From Actinomadura mexicana (GTDB lineage Bacteria > Actinomycetota > Actinomycetes > Streptosporangiales > Streptosporangiaceae): 64,000 nucleotides of DNA. Shown in pieces: positions 8,834 to 17,625 of the stretch; within the stretch, counting starts at the first letter, position 1; each line of letters starts with the position of its first letter. The stretch is from contig NZ_FZNP01000004.1 in the NCBI RefSeq assembly GCF_900188105.1, positions 248,001 through 312,000 of the forward strand, written 5' to 3'. A program made the translations under genes and the position numbers. Below the pieces are notes generated by a model, which was not told where the DNA came from, ran no database searches, and saw nothing but the letters and a program-made list of their open reading frames with translations.

Positions 8834-9928
8834 ATGGCAGGCACGACGACAGTGCCGGCGGACTGGCTCATCGATACGGTGACCGGCGTCTTCCGCGGCT
8901 ACGGCCTGTCCGAGCGCGCCGCGAGGACGGTGGCCGAGTCGCTCGTGGTCGCCGACATGCGCGGCACGGCCTCGCACGGCGTGCTGCTGGTCCCGATGTA
9001 CCTGCGGCGGCTGCGCGACCGTTCGGTGACCGCCCGGGAGCGCGCGGAGGTCGTGATCGACTGGGGCGCGGTCGCCGTCCTGGACGCGCGGCATGCGCTG
9101 GGCCAGCTGACCGGCGACCAGGCCATGGACATCGCGGTGGCCAAGGCGCGCGCCCACGGCGTCGGCGCCGTCACGGTCCGGCACGCCTTCCATTTCGGTG
9201 CCGCCGCCCGGTACGCGGCGGCGGCCGCCGCCGCGGGCTGCATCGGGGTCGCGGCGGCCAACACCCGGCCGCTGATGCCGGCCCCCGGAGGAGCGGAGCC
9301 GGTAACGGGCAACAATCCCCTGGCCATCGCCCTCCCTCGCTCCGGCGGCGCTCCGGTCGTGCTCGACATGGCGCTGTCCGAGGCGGCGCTCGGCAAGATC
9401 CGGCTCGCGGCGCAGGAGGACCGGCCGATACCGGCGCACTGGGCCACGGACGCGCAAGGTCGGCCGACGACCGACCCGCAGGCGGCACTGGCCGGAATGC
9501 TTCTGCCCGCGGCGGGCCCCAAGGGTTACGGGCTCGCCCTAACGATCGACGTGCTCGCGGGCGTGCTCTCGGGCGGCGCATACGGCTCGGGGGTGAACGG
9601 ACTGTACAAGGACACCGCTGTGCCGAACGACTGCGCCCACTTCTTCCTCGCCCTGGACGTGGCCGCCTTCGGCGATCCCGGACGGTTCGCCGAGCGCCTC
9701 GAGGACCTGCTAGGCCAGGTCACCGGCGCCCGGCGGACGCCGGGGACGGACCTGCTGCTCCTGCCGGGGCAGTTGGAGGAGACGCGTGCCGCCGTCGCTC
9801 GCGAGAAGGGCGTGCCGGTCTCGGACGGCGCGCTGCGGGCACTTCTGGAGGAGGCGGAGCGGGTGGGGCTCACGCTCCCCCTCCCGCCAGGAGTGGCAGC
9901 AGCCGGAGAGAGGAGAGCGGATGACTGA
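8834..9928 (+). CDS. Ldh2/YlbC-family malate/lactate-type dehydrogenase
   Basis: 364 aa member of the Ldh_2 family (PF02615), NAD(P)-dependent 2-hydroxyacid or 2-oxo acid oxidoreductases with a fold unlike lactate dehydrogenase. Motifs seen: TASHGVLLVPMYL with the catalytic-region SHG, VTVRHAFHFGAAARYA, and GPKGYGLALTIDVLAGVLSG. RBS GGGGGGACC precedes the ATG. The end overlaps the next gene by 8 bp. It would reduce or oxidise an alpha-keto or alpha-hydroxy acid in the pathway. Confidence 0.9.
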   Translation: MAGTTTVPADWLIDTVTGVFRGYGLSERAARTVAESLVVADMRGTASHGVLLVPMYLRRLRDRSVTARERAEVVIDWGAVAVLDARHALGQLTGDQAMDIAVAKARAHGVGAVTVRHAFHFGAAARYAAAAAAAGCIGVAAANTRPLMPAPGGAEPVTGNNPLAIALPRSGGAPVVLDMALSEAALGKIRLAAQEDRPIPAHWATDAQGRPTTDPQAALAGMLLPAAGPKGYGLALTIDVLAGVLSGGAYGSGVNGLYKDTAVPNDCAHFFLALDVAAFGDPGRFAERLEDLLGQVTGARRTPGTDLLLLPGQLEETRAAVAREKGVPVSDGALRALLEEAERVGLTLPLPPGVAAAGERRADD

Positions 9929-11555
9929 CGCGACGGACGCGATCGTGATCGGTTCCGGGGTGAACGGCCTGGTCGCCGCGGCCGAGCTCGCGGGTTCCGG
10001 CTGGTCGGTGACGCTGGTCGAGGCGAACAGCCGGCTGGGCGGCTTCATCGCCACGGACGAGCGCACGCTTCCCGGTTATCTCCACGACACGTTCTCCTCC
10101 TGGCACCCCCTGTTCGTCTCCGGTCCCGGCTACGCGCGACTCGGCGAGGAGTTGCACCGCCACGGCCTGACGTACCGCAACACAGACGGTCCGCTCACCG
10201 CGAGCGTCGCCGACGACGGGCGCGTCGTGGTCGCCGACCGCGACCCCGAGGCGACCGCCGCCGGTTTCGCGGACGCCGAGGACCGCCGGCGCTACCTGGC
10301 GGCGCTCGGACGGCTCGCGGACAACGCCGACCAGATCGGCGCGCTCCTGGGATCGGAGATCACCGCCACCGCGCTGCTGCGGAACGCCGGCACGATGGTC
10401 CGCCGCCTGGGAAGGGCGGGCGCGGAGGCCTGGGCGCGTGACCTGGCCACCAGCGGCCGCGCCTGGTGCCGCCGCGAGTTCAACGGTCCGGAGGTCGACC
10501 ACCTGTGGGCGCCTTGGCTGCTGCACGCCGGGCTCTCCCCCGACCACGCCTCGGGCGGTTTCATGATCCCGGTCCTGGCGGCGACGATGCACGGATCGGG
10601 ACTGCCGGTGGTGGAAGGGGGCGCCGGTCGCTTCGTCGCGGCCTTCGAGTCGCTCCTTCGCTCCCGTGGAGTGGAGATCCTCACCGGCACGACCGTGGAG
10701 CGGATAGCGGTCGAAGGCGGGCGCGCGACCGGTGTCGTGGCCGGTGGCCGGACCCTGCGGGCGGCCCGCGCCATCGTCGCGTCCGTGACTCCGACAGCGC
10801 TGTACGGGCGGCTGCTGCCACCCGGCTCGGTCAGTGACACGGTGCTGCGCCAGGCGCGCGGCTTCCGGTACGGACGCGGCGAGATGCAGATACATGTCGC
10901 TCTGTCCGCACCGCCCAGCTGGCGCGACGAGCGGCTGGCCCGTGTCCCCCTCCTGCACGTGTCCGACGGCTCCGCGAGCACGGGCATCGCCTGCGCCCAG
11001 GCCGAAGCCGGACTGCTCCCCGACCGGCCGACCGTGGTCGTGGGCCGGCAGGACGTGCTCGATCCGTCCCGCGTGCCCGAGGGCGCCGCCGCCCTGTGGT
11101 TCCAGCTCCAGGAAACGCCCTTCGCGCCGGTCGGCGACGCCGCCGGGGAACTCGACGCGGCGGGGGCCTGGACCCCTGAACTGGCCCGGGGGTATGCCGC
11201 GCGTGTGCTCGACCGTGTCGAACGGCATGCCCCCGGCCTCCACGGAAAGGTCCTCGCCATCGACGTGATCACTCCGGCCGACCTCGCGGCGGGCAACCCG
11301 AACGCCGAGTTCGGCGATCCCTACGGCGGCTCCGCCGAGCTGGACCAGAACTTCTTCTGGCGACCGCTTCCCGGCGCCCGGCGCCACAGCACACCCGTGC
11401 GCGGGCTCTGGCACATCGGGGCCTCGACGCATCCGGGCGCGGGCCTCAACGGCGCGTCGGGGCACCTCGTGGCCGAGGCGCTGACCGCGCCCCGCCCGGC
11501 CGGCGCCCGCGTCCGCGCCGCCGCGCGCCTCGGTCGCCGCCGCACCGCCCGCTGA
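9921..11555 (+). CDS. phytoene-dehydrogenase-like FAD oxidoreductase
   Basis: 544 aa. The start is ATG 9921 with AGGAGAG upstream, overlapping the previous stop. The N-terminal dinucleotide fold is VIGSGVNGLVAAAELA followed by LVEANSRLGG, the FAD site of the phytoene desaturase/amine oxidase superfamily. The C-terminal GLWHIGASTHPGAGLNGASG is the second FAD-contact motif of the Crt-like group. No carotenoid genes are nearby, so it probably desaturates or oxidises a catabolic intermediate. Confidence 0.88.
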   Translation: MTDATDAIVIGSGVNGLVAAAELAGSGWSVTLVEANSRLGGFIATDERTLPGYLHDTFSSWHPLFVSGPGYARLGEELHRHGLTYRNTDGPLTASVADDGRVVVADRDPEATAAGFADAEDRRRYLAALGRLADNADQIGALLGSEITATALLRNAGTMVRRLGRAGAEAWARDLATSGRAWCRREFNGPEVDHLWAPWLLHAGLSPDHASGGFMIPVLAATMHGSGLPVVEGGAGRFVAAFESLLRSRGVEILTGTTVERIAVEGGRATGVVAGGRTLRAARAIVASVTPTALYGRLLPPGSVSDTVLRQARGFRYGRGEMQIHVALSAPPSWRDERLARVPLLHVSDGSASTGIACAQAEAGLLPDRPTVVVGRQDVLDPSRVPEGAAALWFQLQETPFAPVGDAAGELDAAGAWTPELARGYAARVLDRVERHAPGLHGKVLAIDVITPADLAAGNPNAEFGDPYGGSAELDQNFFWRPLPGARRHSTPVRGLWHIGASTHPGAGLNGASGHLVAEALTAPRPAGARVRAAARLGRRRTAR

Positions 11556-11583
11556 CCACCCGACCGACCGCCAGGAGGCGCAT

Positions 11584-12315
11584 ATGAAAGCCGGCTTCGA
11601 CGCCACGGGCGAGGTACTGCTCGTCACCGGCGGTGCGAGCGGCATCGGCTCCGCGGTCGCGGGGGCCTACGCCGCCGCGGGCGGGACGGCCGTCGTGCTC
11701 GACACCGCCGCGCCCTCCCCGGGCCTGCCGCCCCGCGGCCGTGTCGAGCGGCATCGGGTGGACGTGGCAGACCGGGACGCCGTGTTCTCCTGCGTGGCGG
11801 ACGTGCTCGATCGGCACGGACGGATCGACGGGCTGATCGCCGGTGCGGCGATCCAGCCGCGCAGCGACGTGGTGGCCATGGACCCCGACGAGTGGCGGCG
11901 CACGCTGGCCGTCAATCTCGACGGGGTGGTGTGGGCCAGCCAGGCCGTGCTGCCGGCAATGATCGAGCGGCGGTCGGGGTCGATCCTGGTGTTCTCCTCC
12001 GGTCTGGCCCACGCCGGCCGCGCACAGGCGTCGGCGTACGCCGCGAGCAAGGGCGCGCTGATCCCTTTCGCCAGGTCGCTCGCTGCGGAGGTGGCCGAGC
12101 ACCGGGTGCGGGTCAACATCATCCTCCCGGGGGTGATCGACACCCCGCAGTTCCGTCTGGCCAACCCGGAAGGCGGCGAGCGCGAGCACTGGGAGCGGAC
12201 GACGGGGATCGGGGCACCCGACGACGTGGTCGGCCCACTGATGTTCCTGCTGTCCGACGCCGCCACGATGACCGGCTCGCAACTGACCCGCGACCGTGCC
12301 CTCAGTAAGGAGTGA
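11584..12315 (+). CDS. SDR-family oxidoreductase
   Basis: 243 aa short-chain dehydrogenase with RBS AGGAGG. Cofactor motif TGGASGIG; the usual NNAG is replaced by AGAA (LIAGAAIQ), catalytic YAASK is present. It ends early with GSQLTRDRALSKE instead of the usual VDGG tail, so the C-terminus is shorter or altered compared with classical members. Second SDR of the operon, suggesting two separate alcohol oxidation steps or one active and one specialised enzyme. Confidence 0.88.
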   Translation: MKAGFDATGEVLLVTGGASGIGSAVAGAYAAAGGTAVVLDTAAPSPGLPPRGRVERHRVDVADRDAVFSCVADVLDRHGRIDGLIAGAAIQPRSDVVAMDPDEWRRTLAVNLDGVVWASQAVLPAMIERRSGSILVFSSGLAHAGRAQASAYAASKGALIPFARSLAAEVAEHRVRVNIILPGVIDTPQFRLANPEGGEREHWERTTGIGAPDDVVGPLMFLLSDAATMTGSQLTRDRALSKE

Positions 12316-12319
12316 CGCC

Positions 12320-13957
12320 ATGACCGTTCCGCCGGAGGACCTTCCCGTCGCCGTGATCGGGGCTGGGCCCGTCGGCCTCACGACGGCACTGGGGCTGGCC
12401 CACTACGGAGTGCCCGTAGCGGTCTTCGAGGAAGATGCCGGCCTCTCACTGGACACCAAGGCGGGAACGGTGCTCACACGGACCCTGGAGGTGCTGCACC
12501 GGTACGGTGCGCTTCCCGGGGTGCTCCGGGCGTCGTTGCGGCTGGAGGAGATCGGCGACATCGACCTCGCGACCAACACGTCGGCGCGCAGCGTGCGGAC
12601 CGGCACGCTCGTCGACGACACCCGGTTCCCCTTCGTGATCAACATTCCTCAGCACGAGCTGGAGCCGGTGCTGAGGGCGGCACTCGACGAACGGTGCCCG
12701 GGCGCACTACGGATGAACCACCGGCTGACCGGGTTCACCCAGAAGAACGACCATGTGGAGCTGCGGCTCGACACCCCGGACGGTCTGCGCGCCGTCCGGG
12801 CCCGATACGTGCTCGCCTGCGACGGCGGGCGGTCGCAGGTGCGGGATCGGCTCGGGATCGCCGTCAGCGGGAGGACGCTGGACGAGCGCTACATGCTCGT
12901 CGATCTCAAGGTGGACCTCGACGTGGCGAATCCTCGCGACTATCCCTATCTCGCCTATTTCGGGGATCCGGAGGAGTGGATGATCCTCGTGCGCCAGCCG
13001 CACTGCTGGCGGTTCCTGTACCCCCTCGCGCCGGGCCGGCCCGAACCCACGCGGCGCGAGCTGGCGGACAAATGCCGCAGGTTCATCGGCGACGTCTCAG
13101 GGCTGGAGGTCATCGGCACCAACGTCTACACGGTGCACCAGCGGGTGGCCGAGCGGTGGCGGGTCGGGCGGATGTTCCTCATGGGCGACGCCGCCCACCT
13201 GATCACGCCCATGTGGGCGCTCGGGCTCAACACGGGCGTGCTCGACGCCTCCAACCTGCCCTGGCGGCTGGCGTGGGTGCTGCGCGGCTGGGCTGGCGAG
13301 GAGTTGCTGGACGGATACGAGAGCGAGCAGGCACCGGTCGCCGTCCAGGGGGCCGGGCAGATGGCCGAGGCCGCACGCACCTACATGGCACGGCGTTCCG
13401 ACGGCGTCGAGGCGATGGGCGACGGCGAATGGGGCAATGCGTTCACCCGCTCTCTCCTCGGCGTCCGCCTGGACGTCGACGGCACCGGCGACTGGTCGAT
13501 GGTGAAGTCGGGGTCGGCGCCCGGCGCGGTCCGGGCGGGGGACCGCGCGCCCGACCTCCCGCTCTTCGGCCACAACGGAATGCTCTTCCTGCACGACCTG
13601 GTCGCGGACGGCTTCGTCGCGCTGTACTTCACCGACACGCGCCGCGGGCCGCGCATTCCCGGACCGGAGTCCCCGGGGCTGCGCCGCTTCGCCGTCAGCC
13701 GGTGGGACGCGCCGCACGACTCCGGCCTGCGGCGGCGTGCGCTCTTCGATCCCGGCGGCCGTGTCGAACAGCGGTTCGGTGTACCTCCCGACACCGTCGT
13801 GCTCGTCCGGCCGGACGCGCACGTGGCGGCGATCGCGTCGTTCGCCCCCCACTCCGGGCGCGACGTCGCGGCCGAGCTGTACGCCCGCGCCGTCGGCCGC
13901 CCCGTCCCCGTCGCGTCCGAGCAATCCGAAAGAGAGGAAGCCCATGTCAGCGGATGA
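12320..13957 (+). CDS. FAD-dependent aromatic monooxygenase (PHBH/phenol hydroxylase type)
   Basis: 545 aa. FAD-binding GAGPVGLTTALGLA at the N-terminus, the ACDGGRSQVRDRLGI DG motif, and FLMGDAAHLITPMWALGLNTG GD motif: group A flavin monooxygenase (PF01494). The last 150 residues have the thioredoxin-like extension typical of phenol hydroxylase and MhpA relatives (RAGDRAPDLPLFGHNG). Start ATG 12320 follows AAGGAG. It should hydroxylate a phenolic ring with NAD(P)H and O2, preparing it for cleavage by a cupin-type dioxygenase next door. Confidence 0.9.
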   Translation: MTVPPEDLPVAVIGAGPVGLTTALGLAHYGVPVAVFEEDAGLSLDTKAGTVLTRTLEVLHRYGALPGVLRASLRLEEIGDIDLATNTSARSVRTGTLVDDTRFPFVINIPQHELEPVLRAALDERCPGALRMNHRLTGFTQKNDHVELRLDTPDGLRAVRARYVLACDGGRSQVRDRLGIAVSGRTLDERYMLVDLKVDLDVANPRDYPYLAYFGDPEEWMILVRQPHCWRFLYPLAPGRPEPTRRELADKCRRFIGDVSGLEVIGTNVYTVHQRVAERWRVGRMFLMGDAAHLITPMWALGLNTGVLDASNLPWRLAWVLRGWAGEELLDGYESEQAPVAVQGAGQMAEAARTYMARRSDGVEAMGDGEWGNAFTRSLLGVRLDVDGTGDWSMVKSGSAPGAVRAGDRAPDLPLFGHNGMLFLHDLVADGFVALYFTDTRRGPRIPGPESPGLRRFAVSRWDAPHDSGLRRRALFDPGGRVEQRFGVPPDTVVLVRPDAHVAAIASFAPHSGRDVAAELYARAVGRPVPVASEQSEREEAHVSG

Positions 13958-14336
13958 GATCGCCATCGCTCCGGACGGCTCCGAGGTCACCCTCGGCAAG
14001 GTCGGTCAGAGGGTCGTCTTCGAGAACGCCAGCGTCCGGGTCTGGGACATCGTCCTCGAACCGGGCGAGCAGCAGACGTGGCACCGGCACGGCAACCCTT
14101 ACCTGGTCATCGCGCTGGCCGCCGCGGACAACCGGATCGATCCCCTCGACGGCGGCGAGCCGCGTCTGGTGCACGAGCCGTTCGGCGGCGTCGTGTACCG
14201 ACTGCCCGGCGAGGTCCACATGCTGACGAACCGCGGGAACACCCGATACCACAGCAGGCTCGTCGAGCTGAAGACGGCCGGCGAGGACGCGGCAGACGGT
14301 TCGCGCGAGGCCGGAGGGGGACCCGGGCATGACTGA
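13944..14336 (+). CDS. cupin-domain protein
   Basis: 130 aa single cupin. The first cupin motif gives metal ligands in EQQTWHRHGNPYLV and the second in RLPGEVHMLTNRG. The start overlaps the monooxygenase by 14 bp and has AGAGAGGAAG as RBS; the end overlaps the next cupin by 8 bp. Small cupins beside flavin hydroxylases can be isomerases, metal-dependent dioxygenases or binding proteins; the sequence alone does not decide. Confidence 0.82.
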   Translation: MSADEIAIAPDGSEVTLGKVGQRVVFENASVRVWDIVLEPGEQQTWHRHGNPYLVIALAAADNRIDPLDGGEPRLVHEPFGGVVYRLPGEVHMLTNRGNTRYHSRLVELKTAGEDAADGSREAGGGPGHD

Positions 14337-14862
14337 GCCGCTGGTCACGCCGTGCCCGCCATGCCCCGCGGGTGTGTCCGAACACGAATGGGCGGACAAC
14401 GTTTCCGATCCCGCTGCGTACTCCGGTGCGGCACCGGACCGGTCCCGCGAACAGCTCGTCACGAACGGCCAAGGGGAGCTCCTCGGCCGATTCCGTGAGG
14501 TCCTGCTCCGGACGGACGACCTGGAGTGGGTGGACAAGACGTTGGCCGGGCTCTCCCAGCGGCTGCTGTGGCGCGACGACGCGACAGGCGCGTCCATCGC
14601 TCTCGTCCGGTTCCTGAAGGGTGCCGGGATCCCGTCCCGCCACTCCCACGCGTCCAACCAGTTCATGTTCTGCCTGAGCGGGCGGTACACGTATTTGCCC
14701 ACCGGGCTGACGCTGACCCGGGGCTCGTTCTACTGGAACCCGAAGGGCAGCATGCACGGTCCGACCCTCGCCGAAGAGGAGTCGGTCCTCCTTGAGACCT
14801 ACGACGGGCCGCACTATCCGACTCAACCCGAGTGGTACACCGACCCCGCCGACGCACGGTAG
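14329..14862 (+). CDS. cupin protein, possible dioxygenase
   Basis: 177 aa. The cupin core carries the ligand set in PSRHSHASNQFMFCLSGRY and a later His in NPKGSMHGP; YLPTGLTLTRGSFYWNPKG forms the linker. The layout resembles ChrR-like/2,4'-dihydroxyacetophenone-dioxygenase-like cupins, but I cannot confirm that. Translationally coupled to the preceding cupin. A candidate for the ring- or side-chain-cleaving enzyme, since no extradiol or intradiol dioxygenase is visible in the operon. Confidence 0.75.
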   Translation: MTEPLVTPCPPCPAGVSEHEWADNVSDPAAYSGAAPDRSREQLVTNGQGELLGRFREVLLRTDDLEWVDKTLAGLSQRLLWRDDATGASIALVRFLKGAGIPSRHSHASNQFMFCLSGRYTYLPTGLTLTRGSFYWNPKGSMHGPTLAEEESVLLETYDGPHYPTQPEWYTDPADAR

Positions 14863-14923
14863 CCACGGAGCCCCGGCCGCCTCCAGCGGCCACGTTCGCA
14901 ACCCACCCGAAAGGCGGGCGTCC

Positions 14924-15340
14924 ATGCCCAAGCAGGAAGTGAGATCCGTCGACCTGGCCGTCCCGAACGGCCATTTCGCCCAAGCCGTGTCAGCGAGTTC
15001 CCAAGGGCGACTGGTGTTCGTCTCCGGGATGACCGCTCGCACCAGATCCGGCACGGTCGAGGGGATCGGAGACATCACCGCGCAGACTCACCAGGTGTGC
15101 CGGAACATCAGGGCCGCCATGGAAGCGGCCGGGGGCACGCTCGACGACATCGTGCGCGTCGACGTCTACGTGCGCAACATGGAGGACTTCGCCGCGATCC
15201 ACGCCGTACGCAGGCAGTACTTCACCGGCGTGCCTCCCGCGTCGACGCTGGTCGAGGTCTCGAAGTTCGTGAACAAGGACTACCTGATCGAGATCAACGC
15301 GATCGCGGTCCTCCGGGACGGCCAGGGTCAGGGCACGTGA
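14924..15340 (+). CDS. RidA/YjgF/Rid-family protein
   Basis: 138 aa trimeric Rid fold. Signatures include GRLVFVSGMTARTRSG and DIVRVDVYVRNMEDFAAIHAV, with PPASTLVEVSKFVNKDYLIEI near the C-terminus. The active-site arginine expected in RidA proper (about R105, IEARA) is absent; here the equivalent is LIEINAIAV, so this is a Rid subgroup without confirmed imine deaminase activity, often found in aromatic catabolic operons (chorismatase-like/4-HPA-type Rid). RBS AAAGGCGGG. The stop overlaps the next start. Confidence 0.88.
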   Translation: MPKQEVRSVDLAVPNGHFAQAVSASSQGRLVFVSGMTARTRSGTVEGIGDITAQTHQVCRNIRAAMEAAGGTLDDIVRVDVYVRNMEDFAAIHAVRRQYFTGVPPASTLVEVSKFVNKDYLIEINAIAVLRDGQGQGT

Positions 15341-16224
15341 GGCTCGCCGCGGTGCACCACGCCGGCGCGGCCCACATCGGGCTGGTATCGGCGGACGGTG
15401 AGACGATCGCGCTGCTCCCCCCGGAACTGGGCACCCTCGACGATGCCGTCCGCGGCGGCCCGCCCGCTCTGGATGCGCTCGCCGCGGCGGCGATGGGCGC
15501 CCCGGCCTGCCCCCTGGCCGAGGTGACGCTCACCGCCCCGCTGCGGCGCTTCAACCGCGACATCCTCGCTACGGGCTGGAACTACTGGGACCATTTCGAC
15601 GAGTCGCTCGGGAAACGCGAAGGGCAGGACCCGAAGTCGCGGCCGACCCGGCCGACCTTCTTCGGCAAGGGCCCAGGCACCGTGATCGGACCGTACGACG
15701 ACATCGCCTTCGACCCGGACCTGTCCACGAAGTGGGACTACGAGGCCGAAGTCGCGATCGTGATCGGGAAGGACGGCCGGTCGATCCCCGAGGAAACCGC
15801 GCTCGACCACGTCTTCGGCTACTGCGTGGCCAACGACGTGTCCCAGCGCGACCTGCAACGGGCCCACGGCGGGCAGTGGCTGAAGGGGAAGAGCGTCGAC
15901 GCGACCATGCCTCTCGGACCATGGATCACCACCGCTGACGAGATCGCCGACCCCTATGCGCTGCGCGTCCAGTGCGAGGTCAACGGAAAGCTGTTGCAGA
16001 ACGCCTCCACGGGGCAGGTCGCCTTCCGCTTCGAACGGCTCATCGCCGAACTCTCCCTGGGCATGACGCTCCGGGCCGGCGACGTCGTTCTCACCGGCAC
16101 GCCGAGCGGGATCGGCAACGCCCGCGACCCGCAGATCTTCCTCGCCCACGGCGACGTCGTCGTCACCAGGGTCGACCGCCTCGGCGAACTGCGGAACCGG
16201 GTCGCGCGCACCGTCCTGACCTGA
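15337..16224 (+). CDS. fumarylacetoacetate hydrolase (FAH)-family protein
   Basis: 295 aa, GTG start overlapping the RidA stop (GTGA). FAH-domain signatures: metal-binding YEAEVAIVIGKDG, NDVSQRDLQ, KGKSVDATMPLGPW and the closing GTPSGIGNARDP. Family members hydrolyse acylpyruvates, decarboxylate oxaloacetate-like acids, or hydrate/isomerise 2-oxo acids. As the last gene of this operon it most likely splits or processes the ring-opened diketo acid into central metabolites. Confidence 0.92.
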   Translation: MRLAAVHHAGAAHIGLVSADGETIALLPPELGTLDDAVRGGPPALDALAAAAMGAPACPLAEVTLTAPLRRFNRDILATGWNYWDHFDESLGKREGQDPKSRPTRPTFFGKGPGTVIGPYDDIAFDPDLSTKWDYEAEVAIVIGKDGRSIPEETALDHVFGYCVANDVSQRDLQRAHGGQWLKGKSVDATMPLGPWITTADEIADPYALRVQCEVNGKLLQNASTGQVAFRFERLIAELSLGMTLRAGDVVLTGTPSGIGNARDPQIFLAHGDVVVTRVDRLGELRNRVARTVLT

Positions 16225-16945
16225 AGCTCCATGCCGGTTCGAACCGCCTGGGAAACCGAGTTCGGCCGACGCTGGGCATACGCCTCGACGAGGCGGACCG
16301 GACTGACACCGACCCGATAGTCGGCCGGTCAGCAGGTACGCGGCGTCGAAGGCAGCCATCCGGCTCTTCGCGCGGACGACGTGGTCCCACCGGCATGAAT
16401 CGAGGACTCCCGGGGGCACCGGCACCACCGCTTTCGGGGAGGAGAAGACGGCCCAGGCGATCAAGGAGAACGTCGCCGCGACCGTAACCAGGGGCCGCAT
16501 GGGTCATGCCTGGGGAGGCCACCACAGTCCCAGGGTGGCCAGTGCAACTTCCGCCGCCGAACTCGGCCGACCAGGACAAGCGGTCGCAATGATCGACCGT
16601 CTGCGTGAGCGCTTCGGGAATCTGCGAAGCGTACTGTGGCTCCCCCGCTGGCTCCCGGGACTACGAAGCGGTCATCGGGACACACGAGTTCGCACCGTGG
16701 GCGACGCTCTAAACTGCGGAAACTTGGGGTGGGCGATAAGCCTGGGTGCGGCAGGTGGTGCTCCCCGGGTTTCTCCTCGCGTGCACTGGGGAGCAGCCTG
16801 ATGATAGGCGGGGTTACCGCAGTTCAGGTCATGGGGATCCAACGCGAGCCGCGTTGCCGTTTCTGCCATGCCGAAACGATCTTCCAGGCCGTCCACACGA
16901 TGACACTCCGCCGGCCGGCGTCAGGCTGAACGCCGCATCGGTCGG
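16225..16945. other. 721-bp gene-free gap between convergent operons, with hairpins
   Basis: No gene I can support. Structures seen: CGCTTCG/CGAAGCG hairpin at 16610-16631; an imperfect 13-bp inverted repeat with core AACTGCGG/CCGCAGTT (16710-16722 and 16814-16826); between its arms a stem TGCTCCCC/GGGGAGCA near 16758-16796. One GGATCCAA site lies at 16835. A plus-strand stretch near 16410-16510 reads like decayed protein (GEEKTAQAIKENVAATV) but has no start and no family I know. Bidirectional termination of the two converging operons would be expected here. Confidence 0.4.
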
Positions 16946-17581
16946 CTACCGGTCGAACAATTCTCGATGCGTGGCCAACCGAAGGCGGCTCCGTTCGATG
17001 TGCACACGGATGAGATCCTCCCCGGCTCTGGCGTTGCCGGTGATGGCCGCATCGGCGATCAGCCGGTGCTCGTCATCGGCAACGGCGAACTCCTGGTCCG
17101 TGAAGGTCGTCAGCAGGATCCGTCGATAACGCTGTGTCGTGTTCCAGAACTCGACGATCATCCGCAGCAACCGAGGGGTCGGAACACCGGCATAGCAGGC
17201 CAGGTGGAAGCGCCGGTCGGCATCAAGCCAGGCATCCGGGCGACCCGTCAGCGACTCCAGTTCGTCGGCCAGCCGAGAGACCTCTGCGCGCTGCTCCGCT
17301 GACAGGTTGCCGACGCTCTCGGCGAACGCCAGCGGCTCTAACCTTTCGCGGATCTTGTAGATCTCGGTGTACTCCGCGAAGTCGAGGATCGCCACCCGCG
17401 CGCCGCTGTTCGGGCGGATGACGACCAGCCCTTCGCTTTCCAATTGCCGAAGAGCCTCGCGAACCGGAAGCCTGCTTACCCCATGTTCCCTGGCAACGGC
17501 TTCCTGCCGGATCGGCGCCCCCGGCGACAGCTCTCCGGCAAGGATCGCTTCTCGGAGGTAGCGTCCAACGACCTGCGTCAT
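16946..17581 (-). CDS. GntR-family regulator with FCD effector domain (copy A)
   Basis: 211 aa. The N-terminal winged helix has VSRLPVREALRQLESEG; the C-terminal all-helical FCD domain has metal-ligand-type His residues (FHLACY, DDEHRLI, VHIERSR). The start is ATG 17581, matching the conserved MTQVV start of copy B at 39233. The two copies are close paralogues (roughly two residues in three identical) with the same recognition helix VSRLPVREALR, so they should read the same operator, proposed here as ATnGGATCCnAT. It is the last gene of the long minus-strand operon starting at 27040; probably a repressor released by a sugar-acid intermediate. Confidence 0.92.
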   Translation of the reverse strand: MTQVVGRYLREAILAGELSPGAPIRQEAVAREHGVSRLPVREALRQLESEGLVVIRPNSGARVAILDFAEYTEIYKIRERLEPLAFAESVGNLSAEQRAEVSRLADELESLTGRPDAWLDADRRFHLACYAGVPTPRLLRMIVEFWNTTQRYRRILLTTFTDQEFAVADDEHRLIADAAITGNARAGEDLIRVHIERSRLRLATHRELFDR

Positions 17582-17625
17582 CGGTTCGTTCGGCTCCGCA
17601 GCGTCAGCGGGCTCGGCGCCCCTCC

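Noticed and set aside
15328..16500. Antisense open frame starting MRPLVTVAATFSLIAWAVF, signal-peptide-like
   Set aside because: Most of it lies under the FAH gene; the attractive start is in the gene-free gap, without RBS, and the rest is low-complexity antisense sequence.
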